DNA of 64,000 nt from Corbicula japonica (taxonomy: Eukaryota; Mollusca; Bivalvia; Venerida; Cyrenidae), in assembly GCA_038501625.1 (NCBI GenBank), contig JAZAYU010000081.1, forward strand, positions 806,001-870,000, read 5' to 3'. The notes under the pieces are model-generated. The model was not told the origin of the DNA, searched no databases, and was given only the letters and a program-made list of their open reading frames with translations. This document shows, in pieces, positions 9,718 to 21,219 of the stretch; position 1 is the stretch's first letter, and each line of letters begins with the position of its first letter. The translations under genes were made by a program, and so were the position numbers.

Positions 9718-10930
9718 CAGTTTGTCAACCAGTTCCGGTTATGAACCAGTTCCGGTTAACTTTTATATTTCCTACCCCGTGTTAGAAATATTTCTGAAGA
9801 ACGAGTGAAAATACTCGTTTAGTAGTAATAAATAGCATTTCAACTGAACATTTACGAACTTAAACCTTTGATTTATTGTTTACTTTCGGCCAAGAGCTGC
9901 ATCAACAAAGACTATTGCAGACACTCGCCTTCAAAAGTTTTTAACGCGGATGATGTTAAGCGTGACATCCATCGCAACAAAAAAATTTATTGGCCCAACA
10001 ACGAAAAAAGGTGATTTGCAATAGTGTATTATATCAATGCTCTATCATCACAAGCAAGATCGTATGCATAAATATTTTCATTCTGTTTTTGTGATGGGTT
10101 TTGAGAAGCTTGCGTTTGAACCAGTTCCGGATCAGCGATTTAGAGTTAGTAAGTAGTGTAAATTCCACTTTTAGAATTCATTTTTAAAGGATAAACTGGG
10201 AACGGCTATCAAGGAAAAGAGACACTTCAAGCTAGAGGATGCAGCTGGTTTATATATTGGTAATGTCTTAAGGTCTTTTTCACCCTACATCAAAGATATC
10301 CTAAACAATGTGTTAGCAGAAGTTAATTGGTCACCAGTACCTAGCTACCCACGATGGCTAACTCCGCATGAAGAGGGGGTACGTGGTGTTGTGACACCAC
10401 GTGATTATAAGATTTCTGTCCAATGAAATGATTGCTGTAATGTTAATCAGATAAACGATGTGCAATACATGAAGACTGTGGAATGGACCTTGTGATGTCA
10501 TTAGTGCTTAATTGCTTTTGTTAATACTGTAATAAAAAGAAAAAAGATTATAGCATAAGACTTGGTGTGTTATTATATTTATTTCACACTAGTTTCAGAA
10601 TTATTTTTCACCCTTAGACAGAAAACGTGTATAAATGACTAAGGTGTATCAAAACTAGTTTACAGCTATCAAATTAGACAGTCAAAATTCACTCTAAGAC
10701 ATGACTACGTTTTAACCGGAATAGATTCAATTAACCGGAACTGGTTTAAACTAGTATTTAAGTAAATATTACATATGTAAAAGTAAATAAATATGGAAAC
10801 TTAAATAAATGCAGCATCTTTTAGTTAAGACATTTTGCTTATAATCAAACAACAAAGAAAGTTCTGATTAATGTTTTAGTATATTTTTTACAACGAATAT
10901 ATGAATTAACCGGAACTGGTTGACGAACTG
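9718..10930. mobile_element. TA-flanked DNA transposon, pogo/Tc1-mariner type, non-autonomous
   Basis: A 24-bp TIR starting CAGTTTGTCAACCAGTTCCG at 9718 matches its inverted partner at 10907-10930 with one mismatch. TA dinucleotides flank both ends (9716-9717, 10931-10932). CAGT ends with TA duplication are typical of the Tc1-mariner/pogo group. The box AACCAGTTCCGG recurs inside at about 9744 and 10117 and, inverted, at about 10717 and 10736. No transposase ORF. A short palindrome GTGGTGTTGTGACACCAC lies near 10383. Confidence 0.75.
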
Positions 10931-10932
10931 TA

Positions 10933-11521
10933 TATCCTGCATAATCTAACATTGGACCCAATAGAGCAACTACACTTATCTCTTAATGAGCACCTTGGAC
11001 ACCAACTTAACAAAGTCTTTAGTTTATTCTGTTTTCGTTTTGAGATCATACACAAATACAATATCATTAAAAGACAGAGTTTCATTATCTTTATACTTTA
11101 AGCATCATCGTATAGTTTACAGTTACACACATGACATGTTTCCTAACCTTTCAACTTAGTTTAATACCTTGTTTACTTTCTTTTTAGAAACAAACTATGA
11201 TATTGTTTGCTTCAAAAATGTCGTCCATTTTCCCAATTATCATAGGTCAAGGTCATGTCATCTTGATTATTTCCCTTTGATAAGCGTATTAGTCTGACTG
11301 GATTGTTTCCCTTTGATTAGTGCACAATATATAGATCGTCTGCACTTTAGCGCTGCACTGGTTTGACAACATTTCCACTTATGTGACAGCCTGCAAAATT
11401 TTCTACAATAAATATTAAATTCAAAGCTCTTGCTGGAAAGTGTCTCCCACCAAAACTAGTTTTTGTTTAAGAATTTATATGCGTCAAATTCTTTTATATT
11501 AATATCACACTGAACATTCAA
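10933..11521. other. Unassigned sequence
   Basis: AT-rich with no supported gene. The first 90 bp are open on both strands but too short to judge. Confidence 0.3.
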
Positions 11522-11523
11522 TA

Positions 11524-13351
11524 GGGAAGACCGGGGCTAGTACGGCCCCATTAAAAAAAAACAACATGCAATTTATTAATGAATTCATAATGTAATTCTC
11601 TACAATTTTTATAAATAGTTAAGAAATTATATAGGCTTTATTACCCCTGAACTTTAAATGACGTTTTTCTTTCAAAGAAATGGTAATTTGTTTTCGAAGT
11701 AATAAGATCAAACTGGCCAAACTTGCCCCGATGCGGGGCAAGTTTGGCTACCCCCTGGTGCATCTTCGGCATTTGGACAGATTTTTAAAAATTATTTTCC
11801 TGTAGACTGAAAAATATAAGAGACATCATGTACAAAAGGTAGGTTTAATAATCAACTTTTAGTAATAATGTTTTTAAACATGTTTTATTTTTTAAATATG
11901 ATCATTGAGTACCCGCCCTTTGGCTTTGCAATGCATTAGCTTCTGATGTTTTATATGTGTGCTTTTGCATGCAACATTGTTGAGCCGATAAGTGGGTTGG
12001 AGTTGTTTCACCAAGACAACTTGTATTTGTTTTGTGATATGAGAACCTGTTGGGGCAAGTGTGAGGTTGGTGCACCCTAGAACCTGGTTTAAACCCCCGG
12101 TGGCAATTTGATTTGCCACTGACCGTTCCAAGGCGGTAACCCCTCGGGTTCTCATTTTTGTTAATTGTTAGTGGTGTCTCTTTTAAAACTGATCATTTTA
12201 AACACCATGCTCTCTTCCTTTTTTTTCTTCTTGACTGTGTGGGGAGGCTGTTTTTTCTGAATGTGGCGATTCCTCATATGCATATTTCACCTTTATATAT
12301 AAATTGTTGTGTAATGTACATATATAAATCAATGTGGGTCCATGTGCATATAGTGTGTACGAGAACAGGAACCAACATTTTCATCAGAAAACATCAAGAC
12401 ACCACATATACGACGTTTCACCCTATATGCCTATTTTTTTAGACAGGCATATATGGTAAAATGTCATATATTTGATATCCGGATGTTTTCTGTTGGAAAT
12501 TTAAGGTTTCTGTGATGTGGTGCGTTAACGTATGTATGTTCGTGTTTGTTGTTGTAATGTTCTAACTCCTTTCAATAGACGTCTGCTGTCTCGAAATAGC
12601 ACCTTTTTTCTTTTGTAAGTCCACACCATGGTTATGTATGTTCCAAAAATATATATAATCAATCGTGATTTTATAAAAAAAAATACATGGAATGTGTCTG
12701 TAGATCTCAGACTATGAATCTTACATATCATAATATGATCAGCTAAAACATATTTAAAACATGCAATTTTCTGCATAGGCATACAATGGTATATCTAAAA
12801 TAAGACGTTTCTCCAACCAAAATCGGTTCTAACTAAGCTGTGATAGTTAATACACTTCTGTTTGTTTATTTATTACGTGTAGTTCTAATCAAAGAAAAAA
12901 TAAATCTATGCTGGAGCAAAGGGGTTATGCGGCTATTAGACGAACATGCCCCTGCCCCTATGGCCGAACTAGCCACTTGCTAACATTTTATAAACATCAC
13001 GTGCCGCCTGCATGTATAGTTTAGAAGATGAAAAGAACAAGCCTTGATATAACTAAGGTTTTTTTTTAACATGTTGCATAGGTAAAATTAATATTCTAAT
13101 TATAAAGCATCTCATGGCAAATAAAAACTCAAATATTTGTGAAAATATTGCTCAAATTTCAACAGTCAAAAAAATCATTTTCCTTCACAAAATCGAAAAT
13201 TGTGTTAATATAATCGCCATTGTTTTCCTACAAAACTAGTTTCTTTACAAATGACGCTACATTATCGACGCTTGCTTTGAATCTTGATTTTTGCACTTAA
13301 AATGATGATATGCCGAACATACCCCGGGGCCGGACTAACCCCGGTCTCCCC
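11524..13351. mobile_element. TA-flanked TIR transposon containing other repeats
   Basis: Left end GGGAAGACCGGGGCTAGTAC and right end (inverted) GGGGAGACCGGGGTTAGTCC agree over about 26 bp with four differences. TA lies at 11522-11523 and 13352-13353. No transposase. Inside are a palindrome ACTTGCCCCGATGCGGGGCA at about 11722, the Penelope 3' fragment at 11899-12300, and a hairpin-like stretch at 12380-12500. Confidence 0.6.
11899..12300 (+). repeat. 3'-terminal fragment of the Penelope-like element
   Basis: Nearly identical to 4803-5206 from GATCATTGAGTACC through TGTGTGGGGAGGCTG to TTTCACCTTT. It is a severely 5'-truncated second copy, or an independent repeat that shares this sequence. 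It lies inside the TIR element 11524-13351, so it is younger than that insertion. Confidence 0.75.
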
Positions 13352-13573
13352 TAGCGCCTAAGACTGGCATTTTTTCGCATATGTAAGAAGGCTTTTAATG
13401 GCGGAGAACTAGAAGAACGAGCCCCACCATAGTAAGTTTACACTTAATACTTCTTTAGATGATGATACTATGATGATGATGGTACTTGAACCTTTAAAAA
13501 AGTTATTTATTTTATCATATTTGCATTGGTTTGCTTTTATAATATAGATCTATGTGCTTTCATATGTTCGTTC

Positions 13574-13661
13574 ATGTAATGTAATGTATGCAATGCAATG
13601 TAATGTACTGTAATTGCTCCATGTAATGTGTAATGTAATGTAATTTTAATGTAATATAATT
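13574..13661. repeat. TAATG microsatellite, imperfect
   Basis: Runs of TGTAATGTAATG interrupted by TATG, CAATG and TACTG units. Simple sequence only. Confidence 0.8.
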
Positions 13662-14164
13662 GTTTTTTTTTGTAGTGTGTTTTTTGAATTGTTATTATAT
13701 TGTTATTAATTTCGGTCAAAAGCTTTATAGCTCATGTTATTATATGTTGACGAATACCGACAGTAAATAAATTTGTAATGTAATATATTGTATATGTACA
13801 ATGGCAAAGCACTGATCGCAAAGTACCCACCATTGAAGGTTTTGTAGAAAATGCACAAACTTTGCAAATTCCTACCAGAAAAGTCTATCTGAACGCGTAA
13901 AGAACGTTTTCGTCTGAACGCATCTAAGACGAATTACTTATTGTGCCACTTAAATTTTTAGGTTTTGCAGAATAGCATGTTGCTTTAAAAATTTTAAAGC
14001 AAACGCTCTTGTAGATTTTATGTAAACCGACATAAAACTTACTGTCTGAGACAAGTTAGAGACTATTACTTCTCTTTATTAGTTTGTCAGCTACGCCTCT
14101 TGTAAAGCTTTACTAGATGCTTTCTGATGCAGACAAGAATTATTTTTTTAATTTTCTCAGTGGA

Positions 14165-14345
14165 TTCAGTGAAATGCACACAGGGTCTAGGTTTGGTATT
14201 GTGTTACAGGATCTATGTTTGTCATTGTATTACACAGGGTCTATGCTTTCCACCGCCGAGATCCGATCAGGGTCTAAGTTTGCCATTGTACACACGGGGT
14301 ATGTGCTTTCTCAGGTTATGTTTCACACAGGGTCTACGCAAGTTT
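14165..14345. repeat. Degenerate tandem repeat, CACAGGGTCTA type
   Basis: The phrase CACAGGGTCTAGGTTTG recurs with changes at about 14180, 14235, 14270 and 14328, with TGCCATTGT or TGTCATTGT between. An eroded minisatellite of roughly 45-50 bp. Confidence 0.5.
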
Positions 14346-14356
14346 GTGATATACAT

Positions 14357-14684
14357 CAGTCGGGGATCTTTCCCGATCGGAAAAGTTGGGGATTCCCCTT
14401 TTCACTTTCCTGATCGGGAAATATTGATTGAAAAATTTCCCGATCCGGGGAAAGAAAATTGACATTTTTTATATACCTTGGGATTTGAACTTCGGGCATC
14501 ACAGAATACGTTGGAGCTACATATTAATTGCATGTATCCGTTCTTAAAACAATTATCTAAAATTCTACCGAGGCCGAATATTTTAAGTTCAAAGTTGAAT
14601 GATATTCAAGAAAACCAACCATTTTCAGCACTTTCCCGTTTTGGACATATACTTTCCCGAACTGGTAACTATATCGGCATTTTC
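14357..14684 (+). repeat. CCCGATCGGG dispersed repeat, copy 1
   Basis: Starts CAGTCGGGGATCTTTCCCGA and holds the palindromic box TTTCCCGATCGGGAAA in several forms. The same sequence runs in reverse at 28040-28389. No protein is recognised. CAGT ends next to TA in copy 2 suggest a Tc1-mariner-like origin, which is inference. Confidence 0.7.
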
Positions 14685-16344
14685 TTTAATAAACTGACAT
14701 CTAACAACTTTCCTGATCCGGAAAGCGATTTTCAAATCGGTAAAGTTTCATTTCAATTCTTGAATGCCAGCAGTAACATGCTTTATACTGCCAAAATGTC
14801 GAAAAATCTTCAAATTGTGGGACCAAGTGATAATACAGTAAGTTGATCTGATAAAATAGTGCCCATAACTGCATTTAGATTACTTAATAAGCATGTCTTA
14901 AAGATGAAAGCTTCAGAAATTTTCTAAGGCTGTCATTATCTATAAAAATCGAAGCAAATTCGTTCCGTCTGTTTTATCTAAAACATCGCGCTTCAAGCTG
15001 AGGATCCACTTCGACCTAGTGGAGCTGATTTATGGCCTACAAAGTGATTGGAAACAGTGGTTCGAGCCAAACCGTAGCCTGTTTGTGTTATTCGTATGTA
15101 ACTTAACACGTATTCTTTGTATATAGCGTAGGCAGTAAAGTTTCATTTTGACGGTTTTATCTAAAAATAAATAAGCTGTTACGCTGGTAATGTCTACCCC
15201 GACATTGCCGAAACAATATCCGGCTTGGCTGAACCCAATGGTTCGAGCCCAATACAGAACAATCTATTCGCATTTATTTGTTCAAAACAACAACACAAAA
15301 TTCACTTTTTAAACCAGGGCCAAGTAACTAAATCCCATGTATCGAACAAACAGCTTAGTCGGCTGACTCGGATCGGAGGTGAGCCAGATGACCTGTTAGT
15401 TCGAGCTATTACAATTCAGTGAAACACAACATTGTAAATCTTAGTTAAAGTGAGGTATATACAACTAAAGAGAATAGTAGATATGCAACGTCTATAAACA
15501 TCATTTCTTCATATGTAACCTGAGGTAGTTAATCTGTAAAATTAGAACTTGAACCAAACTTTAGAACCAAAGCTCAAAAAGGAGTTTGGTGATAAAATGG
15601 TGTTCTGTGATTTTAAGCCACTTATTTACAGTATTCAATGAATGCATTACTTTTATAATGTTGTTTGAGATATTAGCATCATTTTTTCACATATTTGGTT
15701 GTCAATTCTCCTATACAGTAACGCAAATAATGACAACTTAGTAGATATTTTGGAAAGTACCAGGTTATGCAATTTTTATAAGCATATGCATGTTGGAAAA
15801 TTATAGATTACCCAAAAGATGACACAATATTCAGAAAATGCATCAGTATCGCAACCTGAAATACAGTTTTTATCATGAGCATTAAACGCGTTAGAGCATT
15901 TAAAGAACCTTGATTGCTAACCAGCATTTTTTTTTCGTCAGGGTTCTCCAGGTTCTAGATCTTTTAATTGTCAACATTTTAACAACATGTAAGTGACAAA
16001 ATCCCTGACTGGATCACCTTAATTTTTTATTAGATTGGTATATTATGTGGTAAAATAAATTTATATTACATTGGAAACACAAACATTTTCTGCTGCCAAT
16101 GCATAATTTTCGACTGAAAAAAATCACATTAAAAGTGATCGAACTGTCAAATGATGAAATATTGTTTTAATGTTGCCATTGGTAATATAATCCAAATATG
16201 GGCCGATTTATACCCTCACACTTCAATTCAAACAAACAGGTTTCTTCTATTGTTACATTTTCCTGTTTACAAAGCATCTATATTTTTAAATATATCATGT
16301 TCGTTTTTTAAGTAATGCATCAACGTCCACTATCAGGAATGATA
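14685..16344. other. Unassigned sequence
   Basis: No supported gene, repeat or RNA. Short AT-rich ORFs only. About 15360-15410 is less AT-rich but has no splice-bounded ORF. Confidence 0.3.
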
Positions 16345-17459
16345 AACAAGAGGGTCCATAGGACCCTGGGTCGCTCACCTGTCAAGAACTGCTCAATGGT
16401 TGCAAGAGTTGTGTGCAAGTTTGGTAAAATCAAGTCAAAAATTTAAAAAAAAATTAAGCTGCTATTGTGGAGAAAATGTAACAAGATGATGCTCTATACC
16501 AAATATCTAAGCTCTAGGCCTTATGGTTTCAGAGAAGAAGATTTTTAAAGATTTTCTATATAACACTAAGTAATAAAACTAGTGACCCCCGGGGCGGAGC
16601 CATTTTCGACCCCAGGAGAGTAATTTGAACAACTTTTGTAGAGGACCACTACATGATGACACATACCAAATACCAAGGTTCTAGGCCTTGTGGTTTTAGA
16701 GAAGAAGATTTTTTAAAGTTTTCCCTATATAAGTCTATGTAAAACAAGTGACCCCTGGGGCGGGGCCATTTTTGACCCCAGGGAGATAGTTTGAACAATT
16801 TTGGTAGAGGACCACTAGATGATGCTGTATATCAAATATTAAGGCTCTAGGCCTTGTGGTTTTAAAGAAGAAGATTTTCATGTTTTTCCTATATAACTAT
16901 ATGTAAACCAAGAAGACCCTAGGGCATGGCCGATTTTGGCCCAGGGGACATAATTTGAACAAATTTAGTAGACATCCATTAGACAATCCTACTTACCAAA
17001 TATCTAAGCTGTACGCATTGTGGTTTGTGAGAAGAAGATTTTTAAAGATTTCCTATATAAGTCTATGTAAAATGAAGTGACCCCTGGGGCAGGGCCAATT
17101 TTGACCCCAGTGAAATAATTTGAACAATCTTTGTAGAGTTCCACTAGAGGGTGCTAAATGCCAAATATCTAAGCTCTAGGCCTTGTGGTTTCAGAGAAGA
17201 AGATTTTTAAAGTTTTTCCTTTAGGTTGCCATGGCAACCACAGTTCTGCATGGAATTGATTTCTTTGAACAAATTTGGAAGAGCTTCATGCAAGGAACAT
17301 CCGTGGCAAATATCATCAACTTTGGCCCAGGGGTTTAAGAGGAGATGTCGTTTAAAGTAAAAGTTTACGGACGGACGACGGACGGACAATGGACAGACGG
17401 ACGCCGGACCAAATGCGATCACAAAAGCTCACCTTGTCACTACGTGACAGTTGAGCTAA
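16345..17459 (+). mobile_element. Helitron-like, array-carrying element, copy 1
   Basis: The head AACAAGAGGGTCC holds a perfect 7-bp hairpin (AGGGTCC-ATA-GGACCCT, 16351-16367) followed by TCGCTCACC. About four diverged 166-bp units follow, then a tail with the 16-bp palindrome GGTTGCCATGGCAACC (17224-17239) and GACGGACGGAC repeats. The 3' end is a hairpin TGTCAC-TAC-GTGACA, six bases, then CTAA (17456-17459) with T next, as expected for Helitron CTRR termini. The last 19 bp are duplicated at 17460-17478. Bivalve 'pearl' elements have a similar build. No Rep/helicase is encoded. Confidence 0.7.
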
Positions 17460-17479
17460 TACGTGACAGTTGAGCTAAA

Positions 17480-18620
17480 AAGCCGCAGGTGTGTTAATTT
17501 TAAATACATAAAATTTGATAATTCTATAAAATATTTATGCCTTTATAATTGTTTTTATCTTATTTAATACCATCAGCAGTGAGGTTTAAAAATGGTTACG
17601 GTAGGAAAGTAGTTTTTTGGCGACATCCCTTAAAACCAGTGTCATTGTTTGAAATGGCATCCAATTGCAACAGAACTTTCTAATATCTTATTTTCACGTG
17701 CCTTAAACATTAAAAACAGCAAACTTCTTAATTGCCATTCATCATATTTCAACAATTTTACTGTAAAAATTGATGTTTTGCCTGGCGACATGCACAAAAG
17801 CGATGTTACTAGACATTTAGCATGCTATAAAACTTAAAAGAAGTAACATAAATGGCTATCTCAGTGATGTTTGTTCTAAGCAAGCATCAGATCTCTCACC
17901 AAAATAGCAATATTTCATTTTAGAGTTTTAACCTTGAAGATTTGGTTGTCAAAAGGCTGGCAACATGTTTTCTCAAAATTGAGTCAATTTTTTGAATCTG
18001 GCTATATCATGGCGGGTGCATAAAAAAAGAAAAAAATATAAATTTCAAACTGTGTAAACAATTGTGGTGTTTACTTTAGTGAAATTATTTGTAGGATGTA
18101 AGAGATTTTAAGAATTTATAAACCATGACTGTGACGCCATTCCCAAATAATAATTCAATAGTTTGCGGAGGTTTATTATAGTCTGGATTACCTGCCCCTA
18201 ACACTACGTTATCAGTACGACGGGTACCAGACTAAGGTTTATTACTGTTTAAACGACAATTACTTGAACGACAATTGTACTTGAAAAGTAAAACTAAACT
18301 ACAGTATTTGTGCACAGTTGCAAAACATATGAAGTGGTTTTATTGCATCAGATATCGTGGGAGAACATGCAAGGATTTTTCTTATACAGCAGAAATTTTT
18401 TATTGAAGGAAGGTGGAAAATCCTTTAGTAGTGTAACTGCAAAAATTCAATACCATAAACATGTCAGGTTTAAATGAATAAGTAAAAAATATTTTTTTCA
18501 TCAAGTTGCAGCTTTAGATTACTGCTGTCTGTTTGGGGTTCTCTAACGTTCAATTAAATTGATACAATTTAAAACAGAGCGATAAGGTATTTTCCAGGTG
18601 TTCACAGTTCACAAAATATA
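17480..18620. other. Unassigned sequence
   Basis: AT-rich, no supported feature. Confidence 0.3.
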
Positions 18621-18624
18621 TTAC

Positions 18625-18900
18625 GAGTATTTTATGTTATGTTTAAGTTATGGTATAAGTATGTTGTGTTGTGTTATGTGTAAGTTATGGCATGAGTATG
18701 GTGTGTTAAAAGTATGCTATATTTTGTGTAAGTTATGGTATGGGTAAAATCCGTTATGTGTACATTATGTTACGTGTAAGTTATGGTATAAGTATGTTGT
18801 GTTAAAAAGTATGTTATGTCTGTGTGTTGTTATGTGTGTATTATGCATTATGTGATGTTATGTGCATGTTATTTTATGTGTAGGTTATGTTTATGTTACC
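18625..18900. repeat. Irregular TATGTGTAAGTTATGG tandem repeat
   Basis: GTTATGTGTAAGTTATGGTA and variants recur about every 40-60 bp, with ATGTTGTGTTA between. A cryptic minisatellite with no period strict enough to define a unit. Confidence 0.6.
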
Positions 18901-18943
18901 ATGTTTGTTAAGCTCCCAAGGCACTATGAAATATTTATGTTAC

Positions 18944-19074
18944 CAAAGTGTTTAGCTCCATGCACTAGTTCTCTCAGCCAGGCACTCAGGTCCTCAGGTG
19001 TTGCAGAACTTGTCTCTCTTATCTTGTCTGTTAACTTTTGCCAGCCAGATCCTGCAAACAATTCAAACACTCTC
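18944..19074 (-). CDS. Candidate internal coding exon, unknown protein
   Basis: A 131-nt open exon between acceptor GAATTCAG (ending 19075) and donor CTTTG|GTAACA. It reads RVFELFAGSGWQKLTDKIRE then TSSATPEDLSAWLRELVHGA and KHF, a compact, charged, probably helical sequence in a less AT-rich island. It enters needing two bases and leaves with one. I do not recognise the family. It cannot be spliced directly to the BTB gene's first coding exon, because that would create a TAA, so it belongs to another gene or needs further exons. An alternative is a chance ORF with splice-like ends. Confidence 0.45.
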
Positions 19075-19375
19075 CTGAATTCAAACAAGAACTGTCATTG
19101 CTGCTACAAATGCCCAAAGCAGGCTTTGATACAAAAGCCTGAATGAATTAGAGAAGTAATCTGGGTCATCTATAGACCATGAACTATCTGTACTAACTGT
19201 TAAATGGCCATATGTCAAAACTTTCTTGAATAGTATGAATACATATCTGAGCAAAACCAATATTCCATCAAACATCACAGTCACACTGACCTTCGATCAA
19301 AAAATCAATAGCATTCTAGCAGTCATTAACTGACCAAGATCAATTTACACTGACAAGATTCAAAAACTGCATAGG

Positions 19376-19573
19376 CAGGGCTCTCACTAGACTTGCCAAT
19401 CAGGGAGAAGTTTTATTATAATTTTACAGAACTATGGAGAAGTTTTAAGTCAAAAGCATTCTTTCCCTATTATAGTCTATACAAAATGACTTCTCCCATA
19501 GCTCGAAGAAGGGAGAAGTCTGGTCACTTTTGGAAGACTACTTCTCCCAAGTCTCCCTCTAGTGAGAGCCCTG
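19376..19573. mobile_element. Short hAT-like MITE
   Basis: A perfect 16-bp inverted repeat CAGGGCTCTCACTAGA ends a 198-bp element. GGGAGAAGT motifs are repeated inside in both orientations. CAGGG ends are typical of hAT elements. CTGCATAG occurs at both borders but overlaps the right TIR, so the 8-bp target duplication is uncertain. Confidence 0.7.
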
Positions 19574-19718
19574 CATAGTATACATATATGCATTCCATTA
19601 TACTTAATTTGACATATGCCTGTCAAAACACTAGAAAACAGGTTTTTACGATTGTCATAAATGTAAGATCATTTGATGTCAAAATGATTTTACCATGAAT
19701 TTCTCATTTTATGCAAAT

Positions 19719-19760
19719 AACAAGAGCCAGTCGGAAACGACTGCACGCTCGACTATTCGA
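19719..19760 (+). mobile_element. Isolated 5' head of a Helitron-like element
   Basis: AACAAGAG is followed by a perfect hairpin CAGTCG-GAAA-CGACTG (19728-19743) and GCACGCTCGAC. It has the same AACAAGAG / hairpin / CGCTC layout as the heads at 16345 and 21220, with a different stem. No matching tail was found, so it is probably truncated. Confidence 0.5.
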
Positions 19761-19987
19761 AGTCAGACATATTTAAGCACATTTTAAACTGGGCTTCATT
19801 TAAACAGAGGAGTGATTCAGGAGTTTATGACACCCAACGCACACATGAACAAAAGTTTCTTAATCCAAGTTAGGAAATCAATAAATTACACTTAATTTAT
19901 TTTTGTTTTTTTTAGAGGGTTTACACAACCCAGCCCATACACCCCTGATCCGACACCCATCAACCCACTATCCCTGCCCACCTATAG

Positions 19988-21066
19988 TGATGTGGTGTGG
20001 TGTAGTGTAGTGTAGTATAGTATGGTATGGTATCCTGGTTGCTGTTGTTGGTGGTATTGGTATTGTTGTTAGTGTTGGTAGTGATGGTGTTGTTGTTGTT
20101 GGTGGTGGTGGTGTTGCTGTTGGTGGTGGTGGTGTTGCTGTTGGTGGTGGTGGTGTTGTCAGTGTTGTTGTTGGTGTTGTTGGTTGTTGGTGTTGTTGTT
20201 GATGCTATTGTTGGTGATGTTGTTGTTGGTGGTGTTGTTGGTGGTGTTTGTGTTGTTGGTGGTGGTGTTGGTGGTGATGGTGTTGTTGTTGGTGGTGTTG
20301 TTGTCAGTGTTGTTGGTGGTGTGTGTTGTTGGTGGTGTTGTTGTTATTTGTGTTTTTGTTGGTTGTGTTGTTGATGTTGTTGTTGTTGGTGGTGGTGATG
20401 GTGTTTTTGTTGTTGTTGATGGTGGTGTTGTTGTTGGTGGTGGTGTTGTTGTTGTTGGTGGTGGTGTTGTTGTTGGTGTTGTTGTCAGTGTTGTTGTTGG
20501 TGTTGTTGGTTGTTGGTGTTGTTGATGCTATTGTTGGTGTTAATGTTGTTGTTGGTGGTGTTGTTGACGGTGTTGTTGTTGTTGTTGTTGTTATTTGTGT
20601 TATTGTCGGTTGTGTTGTTGGTGTTGTTTTTGGTGTTGTTGCTGTTGTTTTTGGTGGTGTTGTTGGTAGTGGTGTTGTTATTGGTGATGATGATGTTGTT
20701 GTTGGTGGTGGTGGCGTTGTTGTCGTTGGTGGTGGTGGTGGTATGTGGTGGTGGTGGGGGGTGGTGGTGGTGTGGTGTGGTGGGGTGGTGGTGTTGTTGG
20801 TGGTGGTGGTAGTGGTATGTGATGGTGGTGGGGGGTGGTGGTGGTGTGGTGGGGGCGGTGGTGTTGTTGTTGTTTTTGTTTTTGTTGGTGGTGGTGGTTA
20901 TGGTGGTGGTGGTGGTGGTGTGGTGTGGTGGGGTGGTGTTGTTGTTGGTGGTGGTGGTAGTGGTATGAAGTGGTGGTGGGGGGTGGTGTTGGTGTTGTTG
21001 TTGTTGGTGTTGGTGTGGTGTGGTGTGGTGTGGTGTGGTGTGGTGTGGTGTGGTGTGGTGTGGTGT
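19988..21066. repeat. GT-rich low-complexity tract, about 1.1 kb
   Basis: The plus strand is almost only G and T: GTTGTTGTTGGTGGTGGTG patterns ending in about eleven perfect GGTGT units (21011-21066). A and C are nearly absent. All long ORFs here (poly-Val/Leu on one strand, poly-His/Thr/Asn on the other) are composition artefacts, not genes. G-rich stretches such as GGTGGTGGTGGGGGGTGGTG could form G-quadruplexes. Confidence 0.9.
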
Positions 21067-21219
21067 AACCACTCAACACTTTCAACCAAAGTATGTTAAG
21101 TACATCTGTTTTAAACCTTTTCTATAGCATTACCTATGAAAACACTAACATTGAAACTTTAACCATAATTTCTAAGTCTGAATTCTAATTTCTAAGCGAA
21201 AAAGGGCAAAAATTAAATA

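Noticed and set aside
16345..17459. Protein-coding content in the 166-bp arrays
   Set aside because: All frames are closed in most units and the unit structure is noncoding.
20027..21099. Long Val/Leu-rich and His/Thr/Asn-rich ORFs
   Set aside because: They come from a GT-only low-complexity tract that lacks stop codons on several frames; composition artefact.
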